Shown here one piece after another: positions 52,131 to 61,165 of a stretch of DNA of 64,000 nt. The stretch comes from Asparagopsis taxiformis (lineage: Eukaryota; Rhodophyta; Florideophyceae; Bonnemaisoniales; Bonnemaisoniaceae), in the NCBI GenBank assembly GCA_030407315.1, contig JALQPE010002813.1, forward strand, positions 1 to 64,000, in the 5' to 3' direction. The position numbers and the translations under genes are program-made. Every line of letters begins with the position of its first letter. The first letter of the stretch is position 1. A model generated the notes under the pieces. It was not told the DNA's origin and ran no database searches. It saw nothing but the letters and a program-made list of their open reading frames with translations.

Positions 52131-54458
52131 ATGGCCGCTCCCCCGTTTCATTGCCCACACAGATGCTCCTGGCAGGAGATATGGGCCTTTTTCATGCAAG
52201 CCCCCGCCGCACGTGACTGGCTTTTCCAGCCCCAACCGCCGCCCATCTCCCATACCGTCAACGCACTTCGTTCCAACCCGCTTCTTGTCGGTTTCATATT
52301 CGGCGACGTGGACCACAGACAAACCCATACCTATCCCGATATCGGTGATCTCCATTGCATCCACTCGACTTCCGGCGATGCCATACTCGGCTTCCACTAT
52401 GGCTACCAGAATATACAACCGTTGATTCCCATGCTCTACCAGGTTTCTCAAGACCCTATCTTGAAAAATCCCAAGGTTACCGCAAGAAGATCCATCAAAC
52501 AACGCTCCCCCTTCCCCGATACTGATTGCTACTTCGCAATCGAGTTCAGCTGGCTCCAATCCGGCGTGCTCAGCGTTGCCACAAATATTTATCCCACCTC
52601 TTCTCCATCGCATCTTCAGCAAACCACGCCGGAGGCCTATTTGAACTATGCCAATAACAGAATCTTTTCTCCATCAACCGCCAAACGCCTCATGGCCATA
52701 CACCAACGCTATTCGTCCGCTCCATATTCGCCGTGTAGTGCTTTACCATCCGACTTTCTCGACCCGCCGGACGACTGTTATAACCTGAGCATTACCGAAC
52801 CGGAAATGACCGCCCACTCCGTAGCCCTCGCCCAAACACAGCTCAATACCACCCCGCGTGCAAAATTCACTGTAGAAGAACATTTCCAACCGTCGGCTAT
52901 CGAAAACGCACGTTCGCCCGTGTCCAAAAGACCGCGCGCTTCCAGTAGCACAATCACAACTCCGCTTTCACTGGACGCTTTGGAATTGTGGGATACCTAT
53001 GCTCAGAAGACTGCACAGTCTAGACGCAATGGTATTTACAACACCGTCTTGACAAAGAGGTTCGGAGGTGCAGACGCAAAGTTCATTTCTTTGTACGCCC
53101 GTTCAACAAATTATACCCTTCTTTCAACCATGGGGCTCAACACGCACGGCAGGATACAACGCCTTTGCTCGCAGCTTGGTATTCATGTACCGTCGCCGAT
53201 GTTGGACACCATGCTCCAAAATGTATATCAAGATGTTGATGTCGGTGAAGTTTTCGACTCCCAGAGCGTGTTCTACCAGGACGGCCAGGGTAGCCGGTTA
53301 TTTGATACCGTAGTTCAACCCAACCACCAGCTACTTTGCGAATACAACGAATCCGATGAGATTCCTTGTAACGAGGCACTGCAGCACTTGTTCCAAGTTT
53401 CTAATCCAGGCACTATGAACACTCTTGTGCCAACAACTACCTCCGCCTACAGAGTACAACTTGATCGAAACGAGCCATCTGATGTGCCTCCTGCATGCAA
53501 TGAAACAGGCATTGTAGAACTCGACGCTTCCGAACCTATCCCACTCATCACACACACTCCGTCAGTATCTTTCACAACTGAGCAGGAAAGCATGCCGAGC
53601 GGTGGCACGCGACAGGGGTCAACAGTGAGATTACCAAAACGACAGCGCCATTCTATCTCTGTTTCTGCGTTACCGTCTGCACCCGCAAACACAACCCATC
53701 TATTAAACGCATCCAAGTTGACCGAATCACAAGATGAACATAATCCATGGGTATACAGCGACGCTCCACAACAAGTTGCAGTACAACCGACGAGCTCATT
53801 GCCGCCGCGTCCACCTCGAACGATGGTGTCAAATCGAAGAAACAACTCAATCGCCTCTGCCCATATTCCGTTCAGTGAACACAAAACGGGTAGCTCATCT
53901 ATATCCACACGAGTCGCAGCGTCAGTAAGTGGCGTCAATATTCCTCCAGAAGATTGCGAGACCAAGACTGTCGAGCTAGGAAGCAGTAGCGCGACAGTTT
54001 TGGAGTCAGAACATCTGACGGGTGGAGCATCTTTGCGAACGGAAACCACGACTGCCGGGTCTTCATTGACAAAGGAGAAATCGAACACGGTGTGGGTTTG
54101 TGACCGGTGCGGTGTATTGATACGCGGTAAGAAGGGCAATTTAAATAGGCACATCGCGAACAAACATGACAAGATACGAAACTTTGAGTGCACCGAGCCG
54201 AATTGTGGACGTAAATTCCAGACAAGACTCAACCTAGTAAGACACCATACGGCGGTGCATCTTGGACGGCCGTTTGCATGCAGCGAATGCCCGAGGACGT
54301 TCAAGTATGAGAATGACCTTGTGTTGCATGTGCAATCAGCGCATGATAATACTTCTGCAAAGTTAGAATGTGAGGTTTGTCGATGTTGTTTTGCCAGGCG
54401 GAGTACGCTGAACAGACATATGACCAAGGTACATAAGATGACGTTAGAAAACTCTTGA
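52131..54458 (+). CDS. C2H2 zinc-finger protein, paralogue 4 (775 aa)
   Basis: Intact frame from the ATG at 52131 (context AACATGGCC). The same N-terminal domain is present but is the most diverged copy (WQEIWAFFMQAPAARDWLFQ, NPLLVGFIFGDVDHRQTHTYPDIGDL, NIQPLIPML, NPKVTARRSIKQR, EFSWLQSGVL, FLDPPDDCY). LTKRFGGADAKFISL, LCSQLGIHVPSPMLD and a rewritten disordered region follow. It ends in four C2H2 fingers with unchanged Cys/His spacing; the fourth reads CEVCRCCFARR where the others have CEVCGSCFGRR. The conserved helix residues in fingers 1, 2 and 4 across all four paralogues imply similar target sites. AATAAA occurs at 54469-54474. Probable sequence-specific DNA-binding protein of unknown pathway. 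Confidence 0.88.
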   Translation: MAAPPFHCPHRCSWQEIWAFFMQAPAARDWLFQPQPPPISHTVNALRSNPLLVGFIFGDVDHRQTHTYPDIGDLHCIHSTSGDAILGFHYGYQNIQPLIPMLYQVSQDPILKNPKVTARRSIKQRSPFPDTDCYFAIEFSWLQSGVLSVATNIYPTSSPSHLQQTTPEAYLNYANNRIFSPSTAKRLMAIHQRYSSAPYSPCSALPSDFLDPPDDCYNLSITEPEMTAHSVALAQTQLNTTPRAKFTVEEHFQPSAIENARSPVSKRPRASSSTITTPLSLDALELWDTYAQKTAQSRRNGIYNTVLTKRFGGADAKFISLYARSTNYTLLSTMGLNTHGRIQRLCSQLGIHVPSPMLDTMLQNVYQDVDVGEVFDSQSVFYQDGQGSRLFDTVVQPNHQLLCEYNESDEIPCNEALQHLFQVSNPGTMNTLVPTTTSAYRVQLDRNEPSDVPPACNETGIVELDASEPIPLITHTPSVSFTTEQESMPSGGTRQGSTVRLPKRQRHSISVSALPSAPANTTHLLNASKLTESQDEHNPWVYSDAPQQVAVQPTSSLPPRPPRTMVSNRRNNSIASAHIPFSEHKTGSSSISTRVAASVSGVNIPPEDCETKTVELGSSSATVLESEHLTGGASLRTETTTAGSSLTKEKSNTVWVCDRCGVLIRGKKGNLNRHIANKHDKIRNFECTEPNCGRKFQTRLNLVRHHTAVHLGRPFACSECPRTFKYENDLVLHVQSAHDNTSAKLECEVCRCCFARRSTLNRHMTKVHKMTLENS

Positions 54459-54468
54459 ATTATATAGG

Positions 54469-54474
54469 AATAAA
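54469..54474 (+). terminator. AATAAA polyadenylation signal of C2H2 paralogue 4
   Basis: AATAAA lies 11 bp after the stop codon, in the context ATAGGAATAAATC, at the same distance as in paralogues 1 and 2. Confidence 0.6.
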
Positions 54475-54479
54475 TCAAA

Positions 54480-55390
54480 GGTTCATGCTGTCTTAGTGTT
54501 GCGAAGAATCACAACGTTTCTTGATGGGGGAGAGGGCATCGCAGCTCGTGTGGAAGACATGAGCGCTGGGGATGGAAGCAGCTGTCTCTCGTCAAGGTTT
54601 TGGATAGTGCGATGATAAAAGGAACGTTGAAGATGCCCTGATATCGTTGAGATGTTGATGGACACACTCACGGTTCGTCGGCATCGAAGTGTGAATGATC
54701 GCCGGGTTGATGGGGCGGAACTGAGCGACTTTGATGAGACTTAAGTCTACACACAGCAGAAGAGTTGGACTCCTGAAATGTTATTTCCAATTTGAAATAC
54801 AAGGGGTAGCTATATTGTGTATTGCGCAGAATTTTCTTTTAAAATTTAAAAAATCAACGGCCACCATTGCCTTGCACTCCGCCGCCGTTCGTGTCTCATC
54901 TGTATTCGATTGGTCAAAATGAGTTGAACAGGAAATGATCCATGATTGGGCCGTTTATTTTTCATTCAAAATAAAACAACACAACCGCGAATCATCTTCG
55001 TCCACGTTTCAGACAGTGATCATGACATGTTGTCAAATACACCGGGACATCTGTGCCCCTGTTTCGAGATTGTCTTTGTTGGGATATTCATATCCCTCAT
55101 CTCCTTCCTGACCAATCGGCTCCGCTCTGTTGGGATATCCATATCACCCGGCGACATGCCACCTTTAGTGTCTGCGCAGGCACAACCTTCTTTGTAGTCT
55201 AGCAGTCTTCATAGAACTTGACGAATGAGCAATGCGCGTTTCTATCTACAACAGTAGTGCTGGATACCCTTGGACCCGACTGTTCCTGAACAAGAAAACT
55301 CCAAACTACATGTCATTTATTATCAGATTGCAAACTCGACAATTCATGCCCGATCAAAAGCTATAATCGAAACAGTGTCTCTTCAAACCG
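54480..55390. other. Intergenic, no gene recognised
   Basis: No supported gene. TCTGTTGGGATATCCATATC-like and TTTGTTGGGATATTCATATC-like segments near 55075 and 55128 form a short imperfect direct repeat. Confidence 0.35.
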
Positions 55391-55393
55391 TAA

Positions 55394-55903
55394 TCACTTG
55401 CGGAGGTACGGCACGTAAAAGATCCTTCGCCTCGTCGCAACGGTCTTGCAATATCCCTTGCGACCCTTCCTAATCCACGGCACAACTCGGCGGCGCGAAA
55501 CGCGTCGAATGCACATGAGCAGTTTTTTACCGAATTTCTTCTCGATTTTCTTCGCCAGATTCCTGTGCACACACACGTAGCGATGCACGCATCTACGTTG
55601 CTTGCATTTGTATCCCTTGTTCCTCAGAAAATAGTAGCATTTTCCGACCCCTGCTTTTAGCTGTTTACAAGGGCACATCTTCGGGAATCTTCGACCCTTT
55701 GATTTTGCGTGTACGGATGTCGGGTAGTTGAACGTATTCTCTCGGTCCGTTTCTGTATCCATATCAGAGAAATCCAACGTCTTTTCAATGCTTATATCTT
55801 CAGTCGGCTTACCCATTTTGATTGTCTCTTTGTTCACGTGCCTGGTTTCTGCAGCATGTACAGAACAAGTCAGGAGAACAAGTGTTAGCAAGAGTAGTTT
55901 CAT
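55394..55903 (-). CDS. Secreted basic cysteine-rich small protein (169 aa)
   Basis: I start at the ATG at 55903 because it begins a textbook signal peptide (MKLLLLTLVLLTCSVHA, cleavage predicted after HA). An in-frame ATG 17 codons upstream at 55954 would bury it. An acidic propeptide-like stretch (SIEKTLDFSDMDTETDRE) follows, then a KGRR basic site. The remainder is a strongly basic domain with eight cysteines (CPC, GKC, GYKCKQRRC, VCV, LMC, GYC), enough for four disulfides. A TATAAATA-like element lies at 56005-56012. The layout of signal, acidic pro-part and cationic Cys-rich domain resembles processed defence or extracellular-matrix peptides. No family match is recognised and no activity is claimed. 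Confidence 0.65.
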   Translation of the reverse strand: MKLLLLTLVLLTCSVHAAETRHVNKETIKMGKPTEDISIEKTLDFSDMDTETDRENTFNYPTSVHAKSKGRRFPKMCPCKQLKAGVGKCYYFLRNKGYKCKQRRCVHRYVCVHRNLAKKIEKKFGKKLLMCIRRVSRRRVVPWIRKGRKGYCKTVATRRRIFYVPYLRK

Positions 55904-55954
55904 AGTGGCTAGATGCTTTTCGAGTGTTGTGTCCTTTGCTTTTTGATTGTCCAA

Positions 55955-56504
55955 GTGGATACTGAGTACTTGGATTCTTGGAGTTGTTCTTCAACACCAA
56001 TGGTATAAATAGTCTTTGTGAATGAGTAGGAATAATCAGATTCTCAGAAATGGTTAAACTAGGAGAGTAGTACGTCCTAGTAAGTATCAAGGCGACTCTC
56101 TCTCTCTCTCTCTCGTCGCCTAATTCATCGCTGGATTCGCTGCCAAAATGGCATGCTACACTCCGATGGAAAGTCACCCTGAAAAATTTAGACATCTCCC
56201 CAACGTGAACTGTCAAAAACAATTTTGTCTTTCATTGCAGTCCAGCATCCTGAGAGAATCTGAAATTATTAAATTTTTAACGCAGCTTCAATGATGAGAA
56301 CAGCGCTTTCAGTCAGTTATTGAAAATGTTCTAAATTACGCCAGGTGTCAAATGATTAACTCGTTATTCCTAAATTCAATTGGCCAACTACCTCCGCCGC
56401 GTGCCTGTCACATGGTAACGCGGTTACCACAATGTCACTGGCGTTACGGTGTGTAAGTACTTACAAGCACGCCAGCGGATTCGTGTTGGGTGTGAGTGTG
56501 TGCG
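55955..56504. other. Flank with CT microsatellite
   Basis: No gene. A (CT)n tract of about 20 nt lies at 56095-56114. The last five bases, GTGCG at 56500-56504, are the target-site duplication of the copia element. Confidence 0.6.
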
Positions 56505-56614
56505 TGAGGAATAACTTATACACTCTATATCTATACACTGTACAATTAGTATTTAACCGTCGGCCGCCAATGACCGCGATCAATAAACAGACACATGAGA
56601 GCATTATCTCCACA
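56505..56614 (+). repeat. 5' LTR of copia element 1
   Basis: 110 bp, unusually short for an LTR. It contains TATTTAACC as a possible TATA-like box and AATAAACAG as a possible polyadenylation signal. Confidence 0.95.
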
Positions 56615-56841
56615 GGTTATCGGCCCAGACGCAACCAACAAACCCGCCCACCATCCCGGCACATTGCCATCCTCTCTCTCATCCTTCAGGAGCGAAGCAT
56701 TCTCCCGCCCTTCCTTTTCTTGCGGCGGCGCATACTCCCGCCCACAGCGTTACAACACCCCCTCTTTTTTTTCCTACCCTGCGGCGACGCATCCTCCCGC
56801 CCAACATACGCCATACAACGCACACATCACTACACCTCACT

Positions 56842-57543
56842 ATGTCTACCACGCCGATTCCGAACTCGTCACAGCCTGTCCTACCACAGTTGGAAATACC
56901 AACCCTCACACGATCAAACTTCATTGCTTGGCGTTTGAGCGTTGAACACTTTGCTCGCTCCCTCGGCGTACTTTACTACCTGCACAAAGCAATACCCGTT
57001 ACCGATTCACAACCGGAACTTGAATCGCACATGAACCGACACTCCCAAGCACAGTTGTTGGTCCTTACCACCCTGTCTCCTAACATAGTTGAGCAGTTCA
57101 CCGACATCGACCTTCAAGGCCCTGTTTATCTGCTATTCGACAAAATAAGAACCAAACTCACGGCCCCTAACCCGGAGCATTCACCTCCTAACCTCCGCAG
57201 ACAAGCCCAAAACATAAAATGGAACTCATCTCTCACCGTAAGCGAATATTATGCCAAACATGAAGCAGTTCGCCTGCTAATGATTCGCTCCGATTACCCT
57301 GATATCTCTGACGAACAGAAAACCATCAGATTCATTCTCGAAGGTATTGAAAACCACCCCGACTGGACCACGTTTAACCAAATGATCAGCAACCACACTG
57401 ATCTTAACCCTTCTCATAAATTCAGTATCAACCAACTCATATCGATGATGTCTAAACACGACGAAATTACCAAGCGCACGGCGACACCCCCTTATTCCAA
57501 ACAACGCTTCCCCAAAAACTCCCAGAACGAAACGGACCTTTGA
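56842..57543 (+). CDS. copia gag, capsid part (233 aa)
   Basis: Starts MSTTPIPNSS after the 5' LTR and leader. It contains the gag helices typical of copia elements: FIAWRLSVEHFARS, LVLTTLSPNIVEQF, WNSSLTVSEYYAKHEAVR, and DEQKTIRFILEGI. Gag forms the virus-like particle that carries the element RNA. The frame stops at 57541-57543. The usual zinc knuckle is not in this frame; it appears about 110 bp downstream in a different frame, so gag is probably truncated by a frameshift. A pyrimidine- and CCCGCC-rich leader with an overlapping non-gag frame (56595-56945) precedes it. Confidence 0.85.
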   Translation: MSTTPIPNSSQPVLPQLEIPTLTRSNFIAWRLSVEHFARSLGVLYYLHKAIPVTDSQPELESHMNRHSQAQLLVLTTLSPNIVEQFTDIDLQGPVYLLFDKIRTKLTAPNPEHSPPNLRRQAQNIKWNSSLTVSEYYAKHEAVRLLMIRSDYPDISDEQKTIRFILEGIENHPDWTTFNQMISNHTDLNPSHKFSINQLISMMSKHDEITKRTATPPYSKQRFPKNSQNETDL

Positions 57544-57639
57544 AAACAATTACCGCCCTCAACCTAACACATCATCACACCATGTCCCCTTCCGTTCTCA
57601 CCGTTATCACTCACACACCCTGAGAAACCCACCTACGAA

Positions 57640-58356
57640 TCACACTGGAATTTGGTGCTCATACCACGGCTCACCAACTCATTCCACAAAAAACTGCCGA
57701 GCACGCCAGTAATTTCTCGCCCGTCACAACAAACAAGAAAACAAAACAATCCTTCCGCATTCAAGATTGACAACACCCTTGATCCGCACTCACCACCTGA
57801 GTCAAACATAGACTCATCAGACTCTGTAAGTCACCTTGAAGCTAATTAATTCCTATTAGACTCTGGTGCTAACCCATCATACATCACTTCTCCCCTACCA
57901 GGAATGAAGGAAGTGAAATCTACCACAGTTATTGCCAACGGGCAAACTTCACCCACCACACATTCGGACAAGATCTCCCTCCCCATATCACCCACTACGT
58001 CCCTTCCCGCACACACTTTCACCGTAGCGCCTCACCTTCATAAAAATCTGCTCTCGGTAAGCTAGATTGCCAAAACAAACGACATACTCTTCCAAAAAAA
58101 GCGCGCATTCATCACGACACGTTACAAGACACCTCACCGTCGCCAGGCATGTACGAAATGACTGTACCATCCCGGCTTCGCAATTCGGCGAACGCCGCTC
58201 GATCCTACACTCTGCCAACCAAACGAATGAAACAAAAAACCTTCCACACCAAAAACCCGTCGCATCCCAGCTGCCCCACTTCAAAAACCTATACCCGCTC
58301 GTCTCAAACGAGCCTCGAAACCATCACGCAAGAGACATGCTAAACGAAAATTACCC
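57640..58356 (+). pseudogene. copia zinc knuckle and protease region, broken
   Basis: A knuckle-like WCSYHGSPTHSTKNC lies at about 57653-57697 in frame 2. The aspartic protease active site FLLDSGANPSYI at about 57850 is in frame 1, with SLPAHTFTVAPHL and KNLLSVS following. At 58063-58065 a TAG replaces the glutamine expected in the NLLSVSQL motif that follows the protease in copia elements. The protease would release gag, integrase and RT from the polyprotein. With two frame changes and a nonsense codon this part cannot be translated through. Confidence 0.8.
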
Positions 58357-59541
58357 ATGCACAAACACCCCAACAAAAAAATTCACATCGACCTTCCTTC
58401 CACCACCAGGGACTATTACAATTGGCACATTAAGATGAATCACATCCATCCCACCAAACTGCATCTCATGGCAAAACGCCAACTAGTGGACAACCTACCA
58501 CCTACACTCCTTCGCACGCCACCCCCATTGACTTGCTCGGGCTGCTCTGTCGGCAAGAAATCTGCCGCACCATTCCGACGCACCACTCGCCAAAGCAGCA
58601 TTGGCACCCACTTACACACCGACATTTGCGGTCCGCTACCCACCACCTCCCTGGAAGACAACAAATACTTCATCACTTTCTTAGATGAGGGTAGCCGATA
58701 TCTGAAAGTTCATTGCGCTCCTACAAAATCGGATGCAGCGTCATTCATAAAAACCCACATTAACACAACACACCATACCACACCTCACCACATTGAACAT
58801 TTCACATCAGACAATGCAAAGGAATTCTATTCGAAATCACTTACAACCTTCTATGATCAACAGCACATAGTCACACACCCCACAATCCCACACACACCCC
58901 AGGAGAACTCCCTGGCTGAACGAATTAACCGTACAATCATGAACACAGCACGTGCAACACTACTATCCTCCAACCTCCCACTCGAGCTTTGGGACTATGC
59001 AGTCCTAGCAGCTACTGACACACACAACCACACACCACACAGCGTCACCAAACAACTTCCGGCAACCCTCTGGTTTGGATGCAAACCAGAAGTACATACC
59101 TTACTTCCCTTTGGCACTACCGGTTACATTCACAACCCCTCCCCACGTCACAAACTGGCACCGCGTGCCACCCTGGTTCACTATATTGGCCGCTATGACT
59201 ACCGCCATTATCACGTGTACAACCCCAACACCAACCAGATCAGCCGCTGCCGCATTCGCGATTTCTCAACGTATGAACCTACAACAGACCCGGTAGTCAC
59301 ATCACAAGCCCACTCCACTACTGAACCGCTATTCACAGAACCAAAAACACTCGCTCAGGCTCGCAAGGCACCAGACGCCCACCAATGGTCAATCGCCTAC
59401 AATAAGGAAATCAATGGCCTGGAAGCACGCGGCACACTCACATACATCCACAAATCCAAAGTCCCAGCCAACACACGCCTACTCCCCATGGGGAGTAGGC
59501 GTGTGTTGGCTGGTGGTGCACCACTACTTTCCTGCGCCTGA
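58357..59541 (+). CDS. copia integrase (GAG-pre-integrase + catalytic core)
   Basis: The frame opens in the GAG-pre-integrase domain: H-x4-H pairs near WHIKMNHIH and a CSGCSVGK cysteine pair. It continues through the DDE catalytic core: HTDICGP (D89), FTSDNAKEF (D152) and PQENSLAE (E188), with the exact 35-residue spacing between the last two. Residue numbers count from the ATG at 58357, which is not a natural start because the integrase is normally part of the pol polyprotein. Near the 3' end the frame enters the 50-nt palindrome at 59464 and stops soon after, while the reverse transcriptase continues in the next frame. Confidence 0.9.
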   Translation: MHKHPNKKIHIDLPSTTRDYYNWHIKMNHIHPTKLHLMAKRQLVDNLPPTLLRTPPPLTCSGCSVGKKSAAPFRRTTRQSSIGTHLHTDICGPLPTTSLEDNKYFITFLDEGSRYLKVHCAPTKSDAASFIKTHINTTHHTTPHHIEHFTSDNAKEFYSKSLTTFYDQQHIVTHPTIPHTPQENSLAERINRTIMNTARATLLSSNLPLELWDYAVLAATDTHNHTPHSVTKQLPATLWFGCKPEVHTLLPFGTTGYIHNPSPRHKLAPRATLVHYIGRYDYRHYHVYNPNTNQISRCRIRDFSTYEPTTDPVVTSQAHSTTEPLFTEPKTLAQARKAPDAHQWSIAYNKEINGLEARGTLTYIHKSKVPANTRLLPMGSRRVLAGGAPLLSCA

Positions 59542-60961
59542 AAAGGACAGCAACGGCAAGCCAACCATCCGCAAAGTTCGCTGCACCATCCGAGGAGATC
59601 GACAAATCGAGGGCTTACATTATGATCCATCTGACCTCTCCAGCCCCGTTGCGCAGAGAGACAGCATCCGCTCTGCCCTTGCCCTTGCTGCAGCTCACAA
59701 CTATTACACGTTCCACTGGGACTTAGAATCTGCCTTCCTCCATGAAGACTTTACAGAGCAACACCAACTATACGTCCGCCAGCCAAAACAATTCGACGGC
59801 ACCGAAAAATACCCAGACCATGTCGCCAAACTAACCGGGAACATGTACGGATGCAAACAAGCGTGCAAGATTTTTACAGACGGCCTCGCTTCATTCCTCA
59901 CCAAAATGAAATTCACACGCCTCACATCAGACCCTTGTTCCTTTATCCTCCACGACGAAACACAAACAAAACTCTTTGTCTTACTCACCATCACTGTTGA
60001 TGACTTCTTAGTTGTCACAAACCACCCTCCCCTCTCTGACAAAGTCAAAACCAAACTCTCTCGCAAATACAAACTCAAGGATCTCGGCCAAGTACAGCAC
60101 ATACTCGGCTGGAAAGTCTCCCACTCTAATGACGGAATTAAGATATCCCAACCAAGCTACATCCACGATCTACTCCAAAAATACCGCCTTACGGAAGCCA
60201 AGACGTCATCATCACCCATAGCATCTGAATTAATTACCCCAAACTCCACGTCCGCCAAGCCGCTTGACGAATCTACTCATGATTACAAAGGTTTGATCGG
60301 GTCACTGCGATACCTCGCTGATTCGACAAGACCAGATATATCCTTCATTGTCGGATTCCTGAGCCGCTCAGCTCATCAGCCAACCACCCATGACTGGAAA
60401 TCTGCACTACGCGTCCTGCGTTTCTTGAAAGGAACCATGACAACAGGAATCACTTACTCCCGAAAACTCTCATCCACACTCACCGCGTACTCCGACTCTG
60501 ACCATGCGGCATGTCCAAAAACTCGCCGCTCAACCTCGGGTTCAATTATCTTCTACAACGGTGCTCCCATCTCGTGGCAATCGAAACGCCAACGCACCGT
60601 ATCACCATCCACTTTTGGAGCAGAATACATTGCCTCGTTTCACACAACCGAACTCCTCCGCACCGCCTCCAACTTCTTTACAGAACTCCAACATCACGAC
60701 GGCCAACCGATCCCACTCTTCATCGATAATGCTGCCGCCATCACAACCGCCAAAGCCAAATTTCCGACCCCCAAATCACGCCACATTGACGTAAAATACC
60801 ACTGGGTCAAGGAACAAGTGCGCAACAACTTCATTATCCCAACACACATTTCATCCTCGATGAATCCCGCAGATCTCCTAACAAAAGCCCTCAAACCGGC
60901 TCAATACACGTCAAAACTACCTCTTCTCCGACTAACAGCGTCCACGGCGCGCGGCGACTGA
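59414..60961 (+). CDS. copia reverse transcriptase and RNase H
   Basis: Reverse transcriptase motifs in order are VRCTIRGDRQ, FHWDLESAFLHEDF, LTGNMYGCKQA, and the catalytic ITVDDFLVV. RYLADSTRPDISF follows, then RNase H with AYSDSDHAACPKTRRSTSG, AEYIA, LFIDNAAAI, HIDVKYHWVKE and NPADLLTKAL. The stop at 60959-60961 is followed by a second, partial copy of the LTR start (TGAGGAATAAC) before the true 3' LTR. The N-terminal ~35 codons of this frame are out-of-frame integrase sequence plus the palindrome. True homology begins at about YFPAPEKDSNGKP. Confidence 0.9.
   Translation: MAWKHAAHSHTSTNPKSQPTHAYSPWGVGVCWLVVHHYFPAPEKDSNGKPTIRKVRCTIRGDRQIEGLHYDPSDLSSPVAQRDSIRSALALAAAHNYYTFHWDLESAFLHEDFTEQHQLYVRQPKQFDGTEKYPDHVAKLTGNMYGCKQACKIFTDGLASFLTKMKFTRLTSDPCSFILHDETQTKLFVLLTITVDDFLVVTNHPPLSDKVKTKLSRKYKLKDLGQVQHILGWKVSHSNDGIKISQPSYIHDLLQKYRLTEAKTSSSPIASELITPNSTSAKPLDESTHDYKGLIGSLRYLADSTRPDISFIVGFLSRSAHQPTTHDWKSALRVLRFLKGTMTTGITYSRKLSSTLTAYSDSDHAACPKTRRSTSGSIIFYNGAPISWQSKRQRTVSPSTFGAEYIASFHTTELLRTASNFFTELQHHDGQPIPLFIDNAAAITTAKAKFPTPKSRHIDVKYHWVKEQVRNNFIIPTHISSSMNPADLLTKALKPAQYTSKLPLLRLTASTARGD
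59464..59513. repeat. Perfect 50-nt palindrome at the integrase/RT junction
   Basis: Two 25-nt arms without spacer; the left begins CCAGCCAACACACGCC and the centre reads CCCATGGG. The left arm encodes the family-normal VPANTRLLPMG. The right arm replaces the sequence expected next and throws the reading frame. It therefore looks like a fold-back duplication of existing element sequence. Confidence 0.97.
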
Positions 60962-61005
60962 GGAATAACTTTGTAACTCTACGCACCGTGTCCACTCCTA
61001 GTCTC

Positions 61006-61115
61006 TGAGGAATAACCTATACACTCTATATCTATACACTGTACAATTAGTATTTAACCGTCGGCCGCCAATGACCGCGATCAATAAACAGACACATGAG
61101 AGCATTATCTCCACA
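61006..61115 (+). repeat. 3' LTR of copia element 1
   Basis: 110 bp, identical to the 5' LTR except one base, followed by the GTGCG duplication. Confidence 0.95.
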
Positions 61116-61165
61116 GTGCGATTCGCCTACCTCCAGCTCTTTACTTTTGCTCTTCTGTTTCTAGC

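Larger units (their letters stand above)
56505..61115 (+). mobile_element. Ty1/copia LTR retrotransposon with complete ends (4.6 kb)
   Basis: LTRs of 110 bp at both ends begin TGAGGAATAAC and end ATCTCCACA. They differ at one base (T or C at position 12). The 5-bp sequence GTGCG directly precedes the 5' LTR (56500-56504) and follows the 3' LTR (61116-61120), the target-site duplication expected of integrase. Inside, gag, protease, integrase, reverse transcriptase and RNase H follow in copia order. A GGTTATCGGCCCAG segment right after the 5' LTR could be the primer-binding site. No obvious polypurine tract precedes the 3' LTR. LTR identity points to recent insertion, yet the coding region is broken several times. 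Confidence 0.95.

Noticed and set aside
53447..54478. 343-codon frame on the minus strand
   Set aside because: Exact antisense of the finger and linker region of C2H2 paralogue 4, whose plus-strand frame has clear domain support.
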